A DNA stretch of 64,000 nucleotides from assembly GCF_034259205.1 (NCBI RefSeq), contig NZ_CP139487.1, forward strand, positions 372,001-436,000. The letters run 5' to 3'. The first letter of the stretch is position 1. Every line of letters begins with the position of its first letter. Below the pieces are notes generated by a model. It did not search any database and was not told the origin of the DNA. It was given only the letters and a program-made list of their open reading frames with translations. This document shows, one piece after another, positions 54,003 to 62,289 of the stretch. The position numbers and the translations under genes are program-made. Origin of the DNA: Peredibacter starrii (lineage in GTDB: Bacteria; Bdellovibrionota; Bacteriovoracia; Bacteriovoracales; Bacteriovoracaceae).

Positions 54003-56582
54003 ATGGCCAAGGATAAAAACGCAAAGGCCAATACTGAATCAAGTATTGTTGCCGAAATTCCATCAGAAGTGGTGATTATTCCCATCGTGAATAGTCCTAT
54101 TTTCCCAGGAATGATCGCACCGATTATTCTTTCGGAAGATAAATATACTCCAGAGCTAGACTCTTACTTAACGAAGAACAATTATGTGGCCTTGAACCTT
54201 GTTAAGTTCAAGGACTTTGGTGAGAACTCAGACGCTGTTCTTCAGGAAATGGATGAAGAGCAAGTTAGTTACGAAGACGATACTGAAAGCTTTCCGGTAA
54301 CTTCAAGTTCCGATTCACCTAAAGGCATCACTCCAAAAGACATTTATAAAGTGGGTGTTCTTTGTAAGGTGATTAAGAAGCTTAAGCTTCCTGATGGTTC
54401 GGTAAACCTTCTGGTTCACGGGATGAAGCGCTACCGCGCAGTTGAGTACATTGCGGACGCTCCACTTCTAGTGGCACGCACTGAAGTATTTAATGATATT
54501 CATGAGCCGGATGAAGAGCTGGATGCTTATACTCGTTCAGTAATCAATCAGGTGAAAAAACTTTCTGAGATCAATCCATACTTCAACGAAGAGATGAAGC
54601 TTGCGATGCTCAACTCACCATCTCCAGGATCACTGGCAGATTTGGTGGCCTTCGCGCTTTCACTAGATGTTCCTGAAGCTCAGGACTTCCTTGAAACTTT
54701 GATCGTTAAGAAGCGTTTCGCCAAGCTTCTGGTTTACCTTAAACGTGAAAAAGACGTGGCGGACATTCAGAAAAAAATCACTGATGAAGTTAACGACAAG
54801 GTTAACAAGTATCAACGTGAATACTTCTTGCGTGAGCAACTTAAAGTAATTCGTAATGAACTTGGTCTGGATGAAGATGATAAGGCCAAAGACATTAAGA
54901 AAATCAAAGAGACGCTTGAAGCAGGTGGACTTCCAGAAGAGGCGAAGAAAGCCGCTATGGAAGAGCTTGAAAGACTTGAGTCGATTCCTGATTCTTCTCC
55001 GGAGTACAACGTTACTCGTACATACTTAAATTGGATGGTTCAACTTCCTTGGAACGCGGCCACTGACGATAAGGTAGATATTGAATCGGCCAAGAAGATG
55101 CTTGAAAAAGATCACTATGGTCTTGAGAAGCCAAAAGAAAGAATCATGGAATTCCTGGCGGTGAGAAAACTTAAGCCGGAATACGATGGTACAATTCTTT
55201 GTCTAGCGGGTCCTCCTGGCGTAGGTAAAACTTCACTTGGTCACTCAATTGCAAAAGCACTTGGTAGAAAGTTCTATCGTTTCTCACTTGGTGGTATGAA
55301 GGACGAGGCGGAAATTAAAGGTCACCGCCGTACATATGTAGGTGCGATGCCTGGTAAAATCATTCAAGCTCTTAAACGAGTTGAAGTGAATAACCCGGTA
55401 ATCATGCTGGATGAGATCGATAAAATTGGTAAGTCGTATCAAGGTGATCCTGCTTCAGCTCTACTTGAAGTCTTGGATCCTGAACAAAATAAAACGTTCA
55501 TCGATAACTATCTTGATGTTCCGTTCGATCTTTCAAAAGTTCTCTTCATTGCAACTGCCAACTACGTTGGTGAGATCCCTGAAGCGCTTCTTGATCGTAT
55601 GGAGTTGATTGATCTATCTGGTTATACGATTGAAGAAAAACTTTCGATTGCTACTAAATGGGTGATCCCTAAGCAGCTTAAGAAGCACGGTCTGGTAAGT
55701 AAGGAGTTCTCTCTGGGTGCTCCGGTTCTTAAGGCCCTCGTTTCTGATTATGCTCGTGAACCAGGTGTGCGTGTGATGGAGCAAATGGTGGCAAAACTTT
55801 GTCGTCGTGCCGCTCTTGAAAAAGTATCGAATAAGAAATTTAAAAAGTTTGCTCCGGCAGTTGCTGATCTTGAAAAGTATCTTGGACCAAAACGTTTTGA
55901 AACAGACATGGCCCAAAAACCACTTCAACCAGGTATCGTGACCGGTCTGGCATGGACTTCGTTTGGTGGAGATATTCTTTTCATTGAAACGATTCCGCTT
56001 AAAGGCCGTGGCTTTAAGCTTACAGGTCAACTGGGTGACGTAATGGGTGAGTCTGCGAACCTTGCTTACAGTTACGTGAAGAGCATTCTTCAGGCCCAGA
56101 TTGAAGAAGAGAAGGCATTAGAAGAGAAGAAAGCTTCTAAGAAGAAAGTATCGAAGAAAAAAATCGATACTCCGGCCACAGTTACTGCACCTGCAGTAGC
56201 TGCTCCGAATCCTGAAGAGGCTACTGACTTCCTGGCGAAGCATGAAATTCACCTTCACTTACCAGCTGGTGCGACTCCAAAAGATGGTCCGTCGGCCGGT
56301 ATTACAATGGCCTTGGCGCTTTACTCGCTTTCAACCAATCAAATGGTTCGTGGTGATATCGCGATGACTGGTGAGCTTAGTCTGACTGGGAAAGTTTTGC
56401 CGGTTGGTGGTATTAAGGAGAAGGTTCTTGCAGCAAAACGCGCGGGAATTAAAGAGATCATTCTTCCTTGGCAGAACGAGAAGGACCTTAAGGAAGTTCC
56501 AGAACGTCACCGTAAGGGTATGAAATTCTATCCAGTTAAACACTTCGATGAAGTTTTAAAAATCGCTTTAAAGAGTCGTTAA
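54003..56582 (+). CDS. lon: ATP-dependent protease Lon with a Lys-rich insertion
   Basis: Lon degrades misfolded and regulatory proteins. The N-terminal substrate domain is followed by the AAA+ module (Walker A GPPGVGKT, Walker [10 protein letters not shown]). The proteolytic dyad is Ser764 in KDGPSAGI and Lys807 in GGIKEKV. About 40 extra residues rich in Lys, Ala and Pro (about 702-740) lie just before the protease core, and an acidic stretch is inserted near residue 85. 859 residues against about 784 in E. coli. ATG 54003 has TAAGGA upstream. A terminator follows. Confidence 0.97.
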   Translation: MAKDKNAKANTESSIVAEIPSEVVIIPIVNSPIFPGMIAPIILSEDKYTPELDSYLTKNNYVALNLVKFKDFGENSDAVLQEMDEEQVSYEDDTESFPVTSSSDSPKGITPKDIYKVGVLCKVIKKLKLPDGSVNLLVHGMKRYRAVEYIADAPLLVARTEVFNDIHEPDEELDAYTRSVINQVKKLSEINPYFNEEMKLAMLNSPSPGSLADLVAFALSLDVPEAQDFLETLIVKKRFAKLLVYLKREKDVADIQKKITDEVNDKVNKYQREYFLREQLKVIRNELGLDEDDKAKDIKKIKETLEAGGLPEEAKKAAMEELERLESIPDSSPEYNVTRTYLNWMVQLPWNAATDDKVDIESAKKMLEKDHYGLEKPKERIMEFLAVRKLKPEYDGTILCLAGPPGVGKTSLGHSIAKALGRKFYRFSLGGMKDEAEIKGHRRTYVGAMPGKIIQALKRVEVNNPVIMLDEIDKIGKSYQGDPASALLEVLDPEQNKTFIDNYLDVPFDLSKVLFIATANYVGEIPEALLDRMELIDLSGYTIEEKLSIATKWVIPKQLKKHGLVSKEFSLGAPVLKALVSDYAREPGVRVMEQMVAKLCRRAALEKVSNKKFKKFAPAVADLEKYLGPKRFETDMAQKPLQPGIVTGLAWTSFGGDILFIETIPLKGRGFKLTGQLGDVMGESANLAYSYVKSILQAQIEEEKALEEKKASKKKVSKKKIDTPATVTAPAVAAPNPEEATDFLAKHEIHLHLPAGATPKDGPSAGITMALALYSLSTNQMVRGDIAMTGELSLTGKVLPVGGIKEKVLAAKRAGIKEIILPWQNEKDLKEVPERHRKGMKFYPVKHFDEVLKIALKSR

Positions 56583-56587
56583 TAAGT

Positions 56588-56610
56588 AAGGGGCCTAAGG
56601 GCCCCTTCTT
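56588..56610 (+). terminator. Rho-independent terminator of lon
   Basis: GGGGCC (56590-56595) pairs with GGCCCC (56600-56605), loop TAAG, followed by TTCTTGTTT. Confidence 0.8.
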
Positions 56611-56668
56611 GTTTCAGTCTGCGGCCATTCTTGCCCAGGGTCTGCTTCATTCCTTCAATCAACTATCA

Positions 56669-56705
56669 TGTTATTACGGGGTAATCCCGTGTTGTTACAG
56701 GGTAG
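56669..56705 (+). repeat. Direct repeat with 21-bp period and a small hairpin before the CDEY protease gene
   Basis: TGTTATTACGGGGTAA (56669-56684) and TGTTGTTACAGGGTAG (56690-56705) match at 13 of 16 bases, exactly two helix turns apart. ACGGG (56676-56680) also pairs with CCCGT (56686-56690). The site ends 5 bases before the ATG at 56711, so it could be an operator or an mRNA control element. Confidence 0.4.
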
Positions 56706-56710
56706 GATCA

Positions 56711-58729
56711 ATGAAAGTTCTATTTCTCATAATGGGTGTCATGCTCATCCATTCGCCTCTTTGGGCGAAAGGGTTCATTGTTAATTGGTCGTGTCCTGCG
56801 GATTCATCCGAAAAAATCTCAGTAGAAGTTTTCTACGATGAAAGTGGTAAGTTAATTTTTGAACCGGAAATTTTTAGCGAGATTAAAAAAGAAAAGAATG
56901 TTGATTACTCAAAGTGTATCAATGATTTCCAAAAGAAAATTAGCACTGGCACTAAACTTTATCAGGAAAAGAAGTGTCCTCAGGCGAAGGACAGCTTTTG
57001 TGCTTCGGCCGTTCAATATACCAATCTAAAAGTTCTGGAAAAAATTCGCGGCAGTTACTTCATGAAGAAGTTTAGAGATGTGCGCGTGTTGCCGATTGAA
57101 GTTGAAAATACTCCTGTTGCAAAGGCGAAAGATCCAACAGTGGAAACTGAGACAAGTCCAGTTTCTTCGGGACCTGATAGTGCGGAAGCGTTTTTAGATT
57201 CTATGGTGAGATCAAAGGTGATCAATCCTAAAGAACTTAATCGCATTTTCACCTTTCAGAACAAGTCATATCGAGTGGGTGATTTTGATCAAGTGATCGG
57301 AAAGAATATTGATATGATTTTCTCTGGCTCAAGTCCGGAAGAGGGAAAGCAGTTTGCCCAGAACTATATGGTTGCAAAGTCAGAGTACCTTAAAGAGGGA
57401 AGTGATCCAGTTAAGAGAAAGGCCGTCCTCGATAACCTAAATCAAATGTTCGGAAAAATTTACGGCAGCCGTGGCCCGGAAGAACTTGCCAAGATGCTTG
57501 AGTGCGATCCCGACGATAATCTTACTCCCATTGGAGATATTCTTAATAAGCTTCAATCCACTAGAAAAGTCGAAGGCTGTAAGCAATTGTCCCCTGGAGA
57601 GCATAAGGTTTTTGAGAAGGACAATGGTAATTACTATTCAACCGGCGATTATCTTCTTAAGCGAAAGAAGGACGGTAACTACCAGGCCTTCGTGAATGTG
57701 AATTTTAAAAGAGGATCTGGATCTGTTTCGCCTGAGGCGATGATGCAAAGATCTAAGGAATGTCTTCAAGAGGCCTCTCCTTATATGAAAGGTCCGGATG
57801 GCACTCGCATTGAGATGATGGTGTTTTCTCCGAGTGAATTGGAGAAACTTCCAAAGGAAGAACGTCCGGATAAAAAAGATATTACTATTGAAAGACCAGG
57901 AGCACGGGCCAATGCTGGTGCCTACCCGGAAGATATTCCTTGTGCCACTATTGTGCATGAAATGCTTCACTTACTCGGTCTCTGTGATGAGTATGAAGAG
58001 AAAAGTGATGATCTGAAGAGAATGTGGAACTGTCGTGTGGTACCGAAGGCCGATTCAATCATGAGAAACAGCTATGACGTGTATCCTAAGGCGGTCGCCC
58101 AGGAAGTCTACTGTAAGTGCGATCGTTTTCCTTGTAGTTCAGTTCAAAAAAACGGCGATGAAAACGCCAAGAAAATGCTGTTGAAGGGCAACTTCTACGA
58201 TGTCTCTGATTATAAATTTCGATCAGACTTTTGTAGGTTCACTGATCTGCCTTACCAAAAGAACATGAAAGATCCTCTCAGTACTGCTTTGGTTCAATCT
58301 GAGAGCTCAGACAGTATTGTCATTGAGAACAGAACCTTTTCCGGTGATCAGAGGGCCCCTAATTTTAGAATCAATCGAACACAGATCACTTGTACATGTA
58401 ATGGGAACAAAACTTGTCTGGCCGAAAAAAGCAAAATTCCTTCTCAGATTGCCAGTATAGGTATTCGTGGCATATGTCCTGGTGGAGCGGACAGAACGGA
58501 CAAGGCCAATGCCAATTTAGCGAATGTGATTAAATTTAAATCTGAACCAACAATGCCAAGTCTGCTTCAGCCAAATCATTTTAAAAAGATTCTCGCTGGA
58601 AATTGTCGTGGAGTCGTGGATGGTTACCTTGAATGCGCAGATTGGGCGTATAAGGGAAGAGATAAGTATTCTTGTAATGCTCCTGCAAAATGTCAGGATG
58701 ACTCTTACTACCTAGGAACACCACAATGA
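56711..58729 (+). CDS. Secreted HExxH metalloprotease with a GLCDEY extension
   Basis: A signal peptide (MKVLFLIMGVMLIHSPLWAK) starts at 56711, preceded by AGGA; the open frame upstream has no signal. The 672-residue product has a central linker domain and the zinc motif H416-E417-x-x-H420-x-x-G423-L-C-D426-E-Y (HEMLHLLGLCDEY). Its HExxH plus DEY layout resembles peptidase M64, but I cannot assign the family. Many cysteines (for example KCDRFPCSS, CTCNG) suggest disulfides, consistent with extracellular location. The last 4 bases overlap the next gene. Confidence 0.75.
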   Translation: MKVLFLIMGVMLIHSPLWAKGFIVNWSCPADSSEKISVEVFYDESGKLIFEPEIFSEIKKEKNVDYSKCINDFQKKISTGTKLYQEKKCPQAKDSFCASAVQYTNLKVLEKIRGSYFMKKFRDVRVLPIEVENTPVAKAKDPTVETETSPVSSGPDSAEAFLDSMVRSKVINPKELNRIFTFQNKSYRVGDFDQVIGKNIDMIFSGSSPEEGKQFAQNYMVAKSEYLKEGSDPVKRKAVLDNLNQMFGKIYGSRGPEELAKMLECDPDDNLTPIGDILNKLQSTRKVEGCKQLSPGEHKVFEKDNGNYYSTGDYLLKRKKDGNYQAFVNVNFKRGSGSVSPEAMMQRSKECLQEASPYMKGPDGTRIEMMVFSPSELEKLPKEERPDKKDITIERPGARANAGAYPEDIPCATIVHEMLHLLGLCDEYEEKSDDLKRMWNCRVVPKADSIMRNSYDVYPKAVAQEVYCKCDRFPCSSVQKNGDENAKKMLLKGNFYDVSDYKFRSDFCRFTDLPYQKNMKDPLSTALVQSESSDSIVIENRTFSGDQRAPNFRINRTQITCTCNGNKTCLAEKSKIPSQIASIGIRGICPGGADRTDKANANLANVIKFKSEPTMPSLLQPNHFKKILAGNCRGVVDGYLECADWAYKGRDKYSCNAPAKCQDDSYYLGTPQ

Positions 58730-59310
58730 AATATTTAGGTCTTGTGATCTTATTATCGACTTCAGTGGGAGCAACGACCTTGGGACGTTATTACAGCGCG
58801 ACTGAGGGCACTTCAGTTCAGAAGTTTGTTCTGACAAATTCTTCTGTCACCTATCAGAAACAATCCAATTTTTTTGATGAAAAAGCAGATAATCGCCTTG
58901 GTACATTTGAAAGCTCAGATACTAAGGGCATCAAAGAAGATCTAAAAAAACTTGATACGATCTTGGGAAAGGTCAAACGGGTCGATGAGTTCATGAAAAA
59001 GCGAAACGAGAGTTTCAATGATCTCTCATTGAAAACTCCTCACGAAGCTTTTTTTGTTTTGGACGATTATCGTATCTCTCAGGAGTCTGACTTATATCCG
59101 GAAGTGAAGGCCATCTATGATCGCCTGGCAGGTAAGAAGTGGAAGCAGAAGAGTGGGATGAAGTTGTCTGACGATATGAAGAAGATCATTCAGATCAAAG
59201 ACGGCAAAGAAGTGTCCCAGGAAGAATTCAATTTTGCTTTTTATTGCCAGAAGGCTGAACCGCCCAGTGTTTGTAGCTTCAAAGATGCAGGAATTTTATA
59301 CGTAAAATAA
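58726..59310 (+). CDS. Small exported protein coupled to the metalloprotease
   Basis: A signal peptide (MKYLGLVILLSTSVGA) is followed by about 178 polar, helical residues with a cysteine pair near the end (YCQKAEPPSVCSF). I recognise no family. ATG 58726 overlaps the protease stop by 4 bases (ATGA), so the two are translated together; it may be an inhibitor, chaperone or partner of the protease, but that is inference. Confidence 0.7.
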   Translation: MKYLGLVILLSTSVGATTLGRYYSATEGTSVQKFVLTNSSVTYQKQSNFFDEKADNRLGTFESSDTKGIKEDLKKLDTILGKVKRVDEFMKKRNESFNDLSLKTPHEAFFVLDDYRISQESDLYPEVKAIYDRLAGKKWKQKSGMKLSDDMKKIIQIKDGKEVSQEEFNFAFYCQKAEPPSVCSFKDAGILYVK

Positions 59311-59311
59311 A

Positions 59312-59333
59312 AAGGCCACCGAAAGGTGGCCTT
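59312..59333. terminator. Bidirectional terminator between the small exported gene and rpoZ
   Basis: AAGGCCACC-GAAA-GGTGGCCTT. The minus-strand side is followed by TTTTTATTTT (good for rpoZ) and the plus-strand side by CTTATT. Confidence 0.88.
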
Positions 59334-59357
59334 CTTATTACAACTGTCTTTTTAGAA

Positions 59358-59570
59358 TTAGAATTCGTCTGAGTCGTATTCGCTTTTTAAAGTGTGTTTC
59401 ACTTTACCAGCAGCGATCTCGCGAAGAGCAGTAACTACTTCTTTGTTTTTGCTCTTAACTTGAGAATCGTCACCTTCACGAAGTTGTTTCACGCGCTTAG
59501 CTGTTAGGTGAACTAGCTCATAACGGTTTTCAACATGCTCTAGACAATCTTCGACTGTGACTCGTGCCAT
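59358..59570 (-). CDS. rpoZ: RNA polymerase omega subunit
   Basis: Omega helps assemble RNA polymerase. The [20 protein letters not shown] start is diagnostic, followed by a short [11 protein letters not shown]-type helix. Length 70. The ATG at 59570 has AGAGGT upstream. No spoT or gmk is adjacent as in E. coli. Confidence 0.95.
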   Translation of the reverse strand: MARVTVEDCLEHVENRYELVHLTAKRVKQLREGDDSQVKSKNKEVVTALREIAAGKVKHTLKSEYDSDEF

Positions 59571-59635
59571 ACATACCTCTTGGGGAATTTAGAATCTTCA
59601 TTTTTAAAAGAGAAGGCCTCTTCTGTCAAAGGAGA

Positions 59636-61453
59636 TTATTGATACATTGCTTCAATTGTAGTCTTGTAACGCTCCGAGACAACCTTTCTTTTAATTTTTA
59701 ACGAAGGAGTCAGGTAATTATCCGTGGTGAATTCCTCGGAAATGATACTGAACTTCTTGATGGTCTCGTACTGGGCCAGATCATGATTAATCTCATCCAG
59801 CTCTTTTTGGAGAATTTCCCGTACCTTAGGGCTCTGAGCGAGGTCAATGACGCTGCAGTCACTTGGTAGACCCAGCTCTTCCAGATTCTTCAAAAAGCGC
59901 TCTTTTTCAATTCCCACTAAGGCAGTGAGGAAGTTGCGGCGATCCCCGATAACCACTAAATGCGAGATGTGGGGCTTGGTTTTCGCCATATTTTCGATTT
60001 TTTGTGGGGCCACGTTCTTGCCCCCACTGGTAACGATCAGGTCTTTTTTACGGTCAGTAATGCGCAGGAACCCGTCCGGAGTGAATTCCCCGATGTCCCC
60101 GGTATAAAACCAGCCGTCTTTGAGTGAGTCTTCCGTCGCTTTTGGGTTCTTATAATATTCCTTCATCAGGGCTTCACTCTTAATCAGGATCTCTTTATCC
60201 GGACCAAAAGAAATCTGCACGTCACCCATTGGGCGACCCACAGTTCCTGGAACTTGTTTTGCCAAAGGATTTAAGCAGCAAGGAGCGACTGTTTCTGTGG
60301 CGCCATAACCTTCAAGAATAGTGAGATTAGCATAACGAAGGAACTTAATGATCTCAGGTGAAAGAGGAGCACCACCGGAAACGAAGTAACGGATGCGTCC
60401 ACCAAAGCGTTGATAGATTTTAGAGAACACAACTTTCTGAGCAAGTTTGAATTCAAGAATTTCAGTGGCACCTGGTGAAAGGTCGCGATCAATTTTATCA
60501 AAGTATTTTTGAGCAACACCAACTGCCCAGGTAAAGGCCTTCTGCTCAAAGACACTTCCGGATTTAATTTTATCCATGATACCGTTGTAGATTTTTTCAA
60601 ACACACGCGGCACAGAGATCATGATAGTTGGTTTTACTAGTGCGATATTCTCTATCAGCTTCTCCATGGATTCAGCATAAACTCCCTGCCAGCCAAACAT
60701 GATCGGAAGTAGAGAGTCACAACGACCAAGAACGTGGGAAAGCGGAAGGAAGATAAGCGTTCTATCTGCTGAACTGAAAGCACCTTTAACAGTCGTCTCA
60801 ACATTCATGAGCATGGTCACGAAAGCATTGTGAGTAACAACAGCACCTTTTGGTTCACCGGTAGTTCCAGAAGTATAAATGATGGATGCGTAATCTTCTG
60901 GTAACTGATTATTGATATGATTTTCAAACAGGTCAGGATGAGATTTAAGTTCATCTTTCCCGATGCGCATAAGTTCTTTGTAACTAAAATATGGATAAGA
61001 GTTACGGAACTTCTTCAGTGTTTCTTCTGAAAGCTCCTGGATTGAAACCACAATTTTCAGATTGGTCCAGTTCTTAAGTTCCGGAATGACCTTTTCCATC
61101 TGCTTATCATTTTCAACAACCAGCACTGAACTGTCGGAGTGAGTGAAAATGAAACTCACCTCGTGAGCAAGATAACTCGGATAAACTGGAACAAGGCAAG
61201 CACGTGAACACATGGTCGCCATATCGAGTAGGTGCCACTCTTTACAAGTTTGTGAAAGAAGCGCCACTTTATCACCAACGTTGATTCCGATTTTGTGAAA
61301 AGCGCTGATAAGAATTTCGATTTGATTTTTATATTCGAGAAACGTGAGGTTTTTGATTTCGTGATTTTCAATCCAACCAATCGCATTTCGCTCTGGCGTT
61401 TTCTGAACTCTAAGTTTTAGTAATCTGCCTAATGTCCGTGGTCCTTGTAACAT
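59636..61453 (-). CDS. Long-chain acyl-CoA synthetase (AMP-forming)
   Basis: The enzyme activates fatty acids to acyl-CoA, for use in beta-oxidation or lipid synthesis. AMP-binding motifs: YTSGTTGEPKG (P-loop), YGATETVAPCC (A5-type), GWFYTGDIGEF and RKKDLIVTSGGKNVAPQKIE near the C-terminus with the catalytic-type Lys region. About 605 residues. I start at ATG 61453 with AAGGA upstream; ATG 61483 has no ribosome binding site and lies next to the palindrome at 61488. The exact chain-length class is unknown. Confidence 0.9.
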   Translation of the reverse strand: MLQGPRTLGRLLKLRVQKTPERNAIGWIENHEIKNLTFLEYKNQIEILISAFHKIGINVGDKVALLSQTCKEWHLLDMATMCSRACLVPVYPSYLAHEVSFIFTHSDSSVLVVENDKQMEKVIPELKNWTNLKIVVSIQELSEETLKKFRNSYPYFSYKELMRIGKDELKSHPDLFENHINNQLPEDYASIIYTSGTTGEPKGAVVTHNAFVTMLMNVETTVKGAFSSADRTLIFLPLSHVLGRCDSLLPIMFGWQGVYAESMEKLIENIALVKPTIMISVPRVFEKIYNGIMDKIKSGSVFEQKAFTWAVGVAQKYFDKIDRDLSPGATEILEFKLAQKVVFSKIYQRFGGRIRYFVSGGAPLSPEIIKFLRYANLTILEGYGATETVAPCCLNPLAKQVPGTVGRPMGDVQISFGPDKEILIKSEALMKEYYKNPKATEDSLKDGWFYTGDIGEFTPDGFLRITDRKKDLIVTSGGKNVAPQKIENMAKTKPHISHLVVIGDRRNFLTALVGIEKERFLKNLEELGLPSDCSVIDLAQSPKVREILQKELDEINHDLAQYETIKKFSIISEEFTTDNYLTPSLKIKRKVVSERYKTTIEAMYQ

Positions 61454-61487
61454 CCGTGTGGTCCTTTTTTTCCAGCCACGCATTAGA

Positions 61488-61505
61488 CACTGAAGTAATT
61501 CAGTG
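61488..61505. promoter_or_regulatory. Perfect 18-bp palindrome upstream of the acyl-CoA synthetase gene
   Basis: CACTGAA-GTAA-TTCAGTG, 7-base arms around a 4-base centre, lies 35 bases upstream of the synthetase ATG and 47 bases before the divergent small gene. It looks like an operator for a dimeric repressor; no matching regulator gene is in the window. Confidence 0.55.
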
Positions 61506-61552
61506 ACTTGATGAGTGCAAAAGCTGGTCCGATACTTGCCTTATCGGTCAAC

Positions 61553-61813
61553 ATGAAGACTGTCATTATAGTTTCAAAATGTTTACGAGTCACTAAATTC
61601 AACTCTGAAGCAAGTTGGTATGAATTCCATTTTAAAGGGGCCTATGCTGGTGAGCGAGTGAAAAAAGTCATGCTCCAAGGAAGTAATCAACCACCGCTTA
61701 AAGCGGGTGAAGAATACTTAATCTATGTGCGGCTATTGTCCTGTGTAGAAGGAGTTCTCAGAGGAGAAATTCTGAAATTTAGACCACTGGATGAGTGCTG
61801 GGACCGATCTTAG
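61553..61813 (+). CDS. Small protein of unknown function
   Basis: The protein has 86 residues (MKTVIIVSKCLRVTKFNSEA...) with beta-strand-rich sequence, possibly an OB- or PilZ-like small fold; no signal peptide. ATG 61553 is chosen over ATG 61508 for the better N-terminus, but the ribosome binding site is weak. The stop codon overlaps the stop of the convergent gene 61810-62193 by 4 bases. Confidence 0.5.
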   Translation: MKTVIIVSKCLRVTKFNSEASWYEFHFKGAYAGERVKKVMLQGSNQPPLKAGEEYLIYVRLLSCVEGVLRGEILKFRPLDECWDRS

Positions 61814-62193
61814 TCGACACTTACAGCAACGTGATCACCAATCATGAATTGGGGGATTTCGAAGATAGGTGTGTTTTCTTTTTCGTACTCATTCACCATG
61901 GCAATTGAAGCGTTGTCCATTGAGTGAATGATTTTAAGTTCGCCGATTTTAACTTTGTAATTCACACGTGACTTAGCGTCGTATGGATTCTGGACTGAGA
62001 TAATCCGGAAGACATCAACCACACTGTCTTTGCGAATTCCCTGACCTGTGCCCATGTTAATGTAGTAGTTCTTACGAACAACTTCATTCTCCACACCCAT
62101 TGGTAGATCTTGCGCCATACTGAAAATGACAAAAGACTTTGCCCAAAGTGACTGGCACAAAAGTAATGTAGTAAGCAGGGTTAACAGTTTCAT
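61810..62193 (-). CDS. Exported protein of unknown function, 127 aa
   Basis: A signal peptide (MKLLTLLTTLLLCQSLWA) is followed by a short beta-rich domain: YINMGTGQGIRKDSVVDVFR and YKVKIGELKII resemble the C-terminal domain of FlgT-like or other envelope proteins, but weakly. The ATG at 62193 has GAGGAT upstream. It lies downstream of the oligopeptide-binding gene on the same strand, separated by a terminator. Confidence 0.7.
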   Translation of the reverse strand: MKLLTLLTTLLLCQSLWAKSFVIFSMAQDLPMGVENEVVRKNYYINMGTGQGIRKDSVVDVFRIISVQNPYDAKSRVNYKVKIGELKIIHSMDNASIAMVNEYEKENTPIFEIPQFMIGDHVAVSVD

Positions 62194-62254
62194 TGGATCC
62201 TCGCAGGTGTCTCCAATGTACTTATCGACGGATCGTGGGGGAAATTAAGAGGAA

Positions 62255-62280
62255 GACCATGATACCGAAGCATCATGGTC
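62255..62280 (-). terminator. Terminator after the oligopeptide-binding gene
   Basis: GACCATGAT and ATCATGGTC form a perfect 9-bp stem with an 8-base loop containing TTCG (minus strand), followed by a T-rich tail (TTCCTCTTAATTT). Confidence 0.65.
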
Positions 62281-62289
62281 GGGTAAGGA

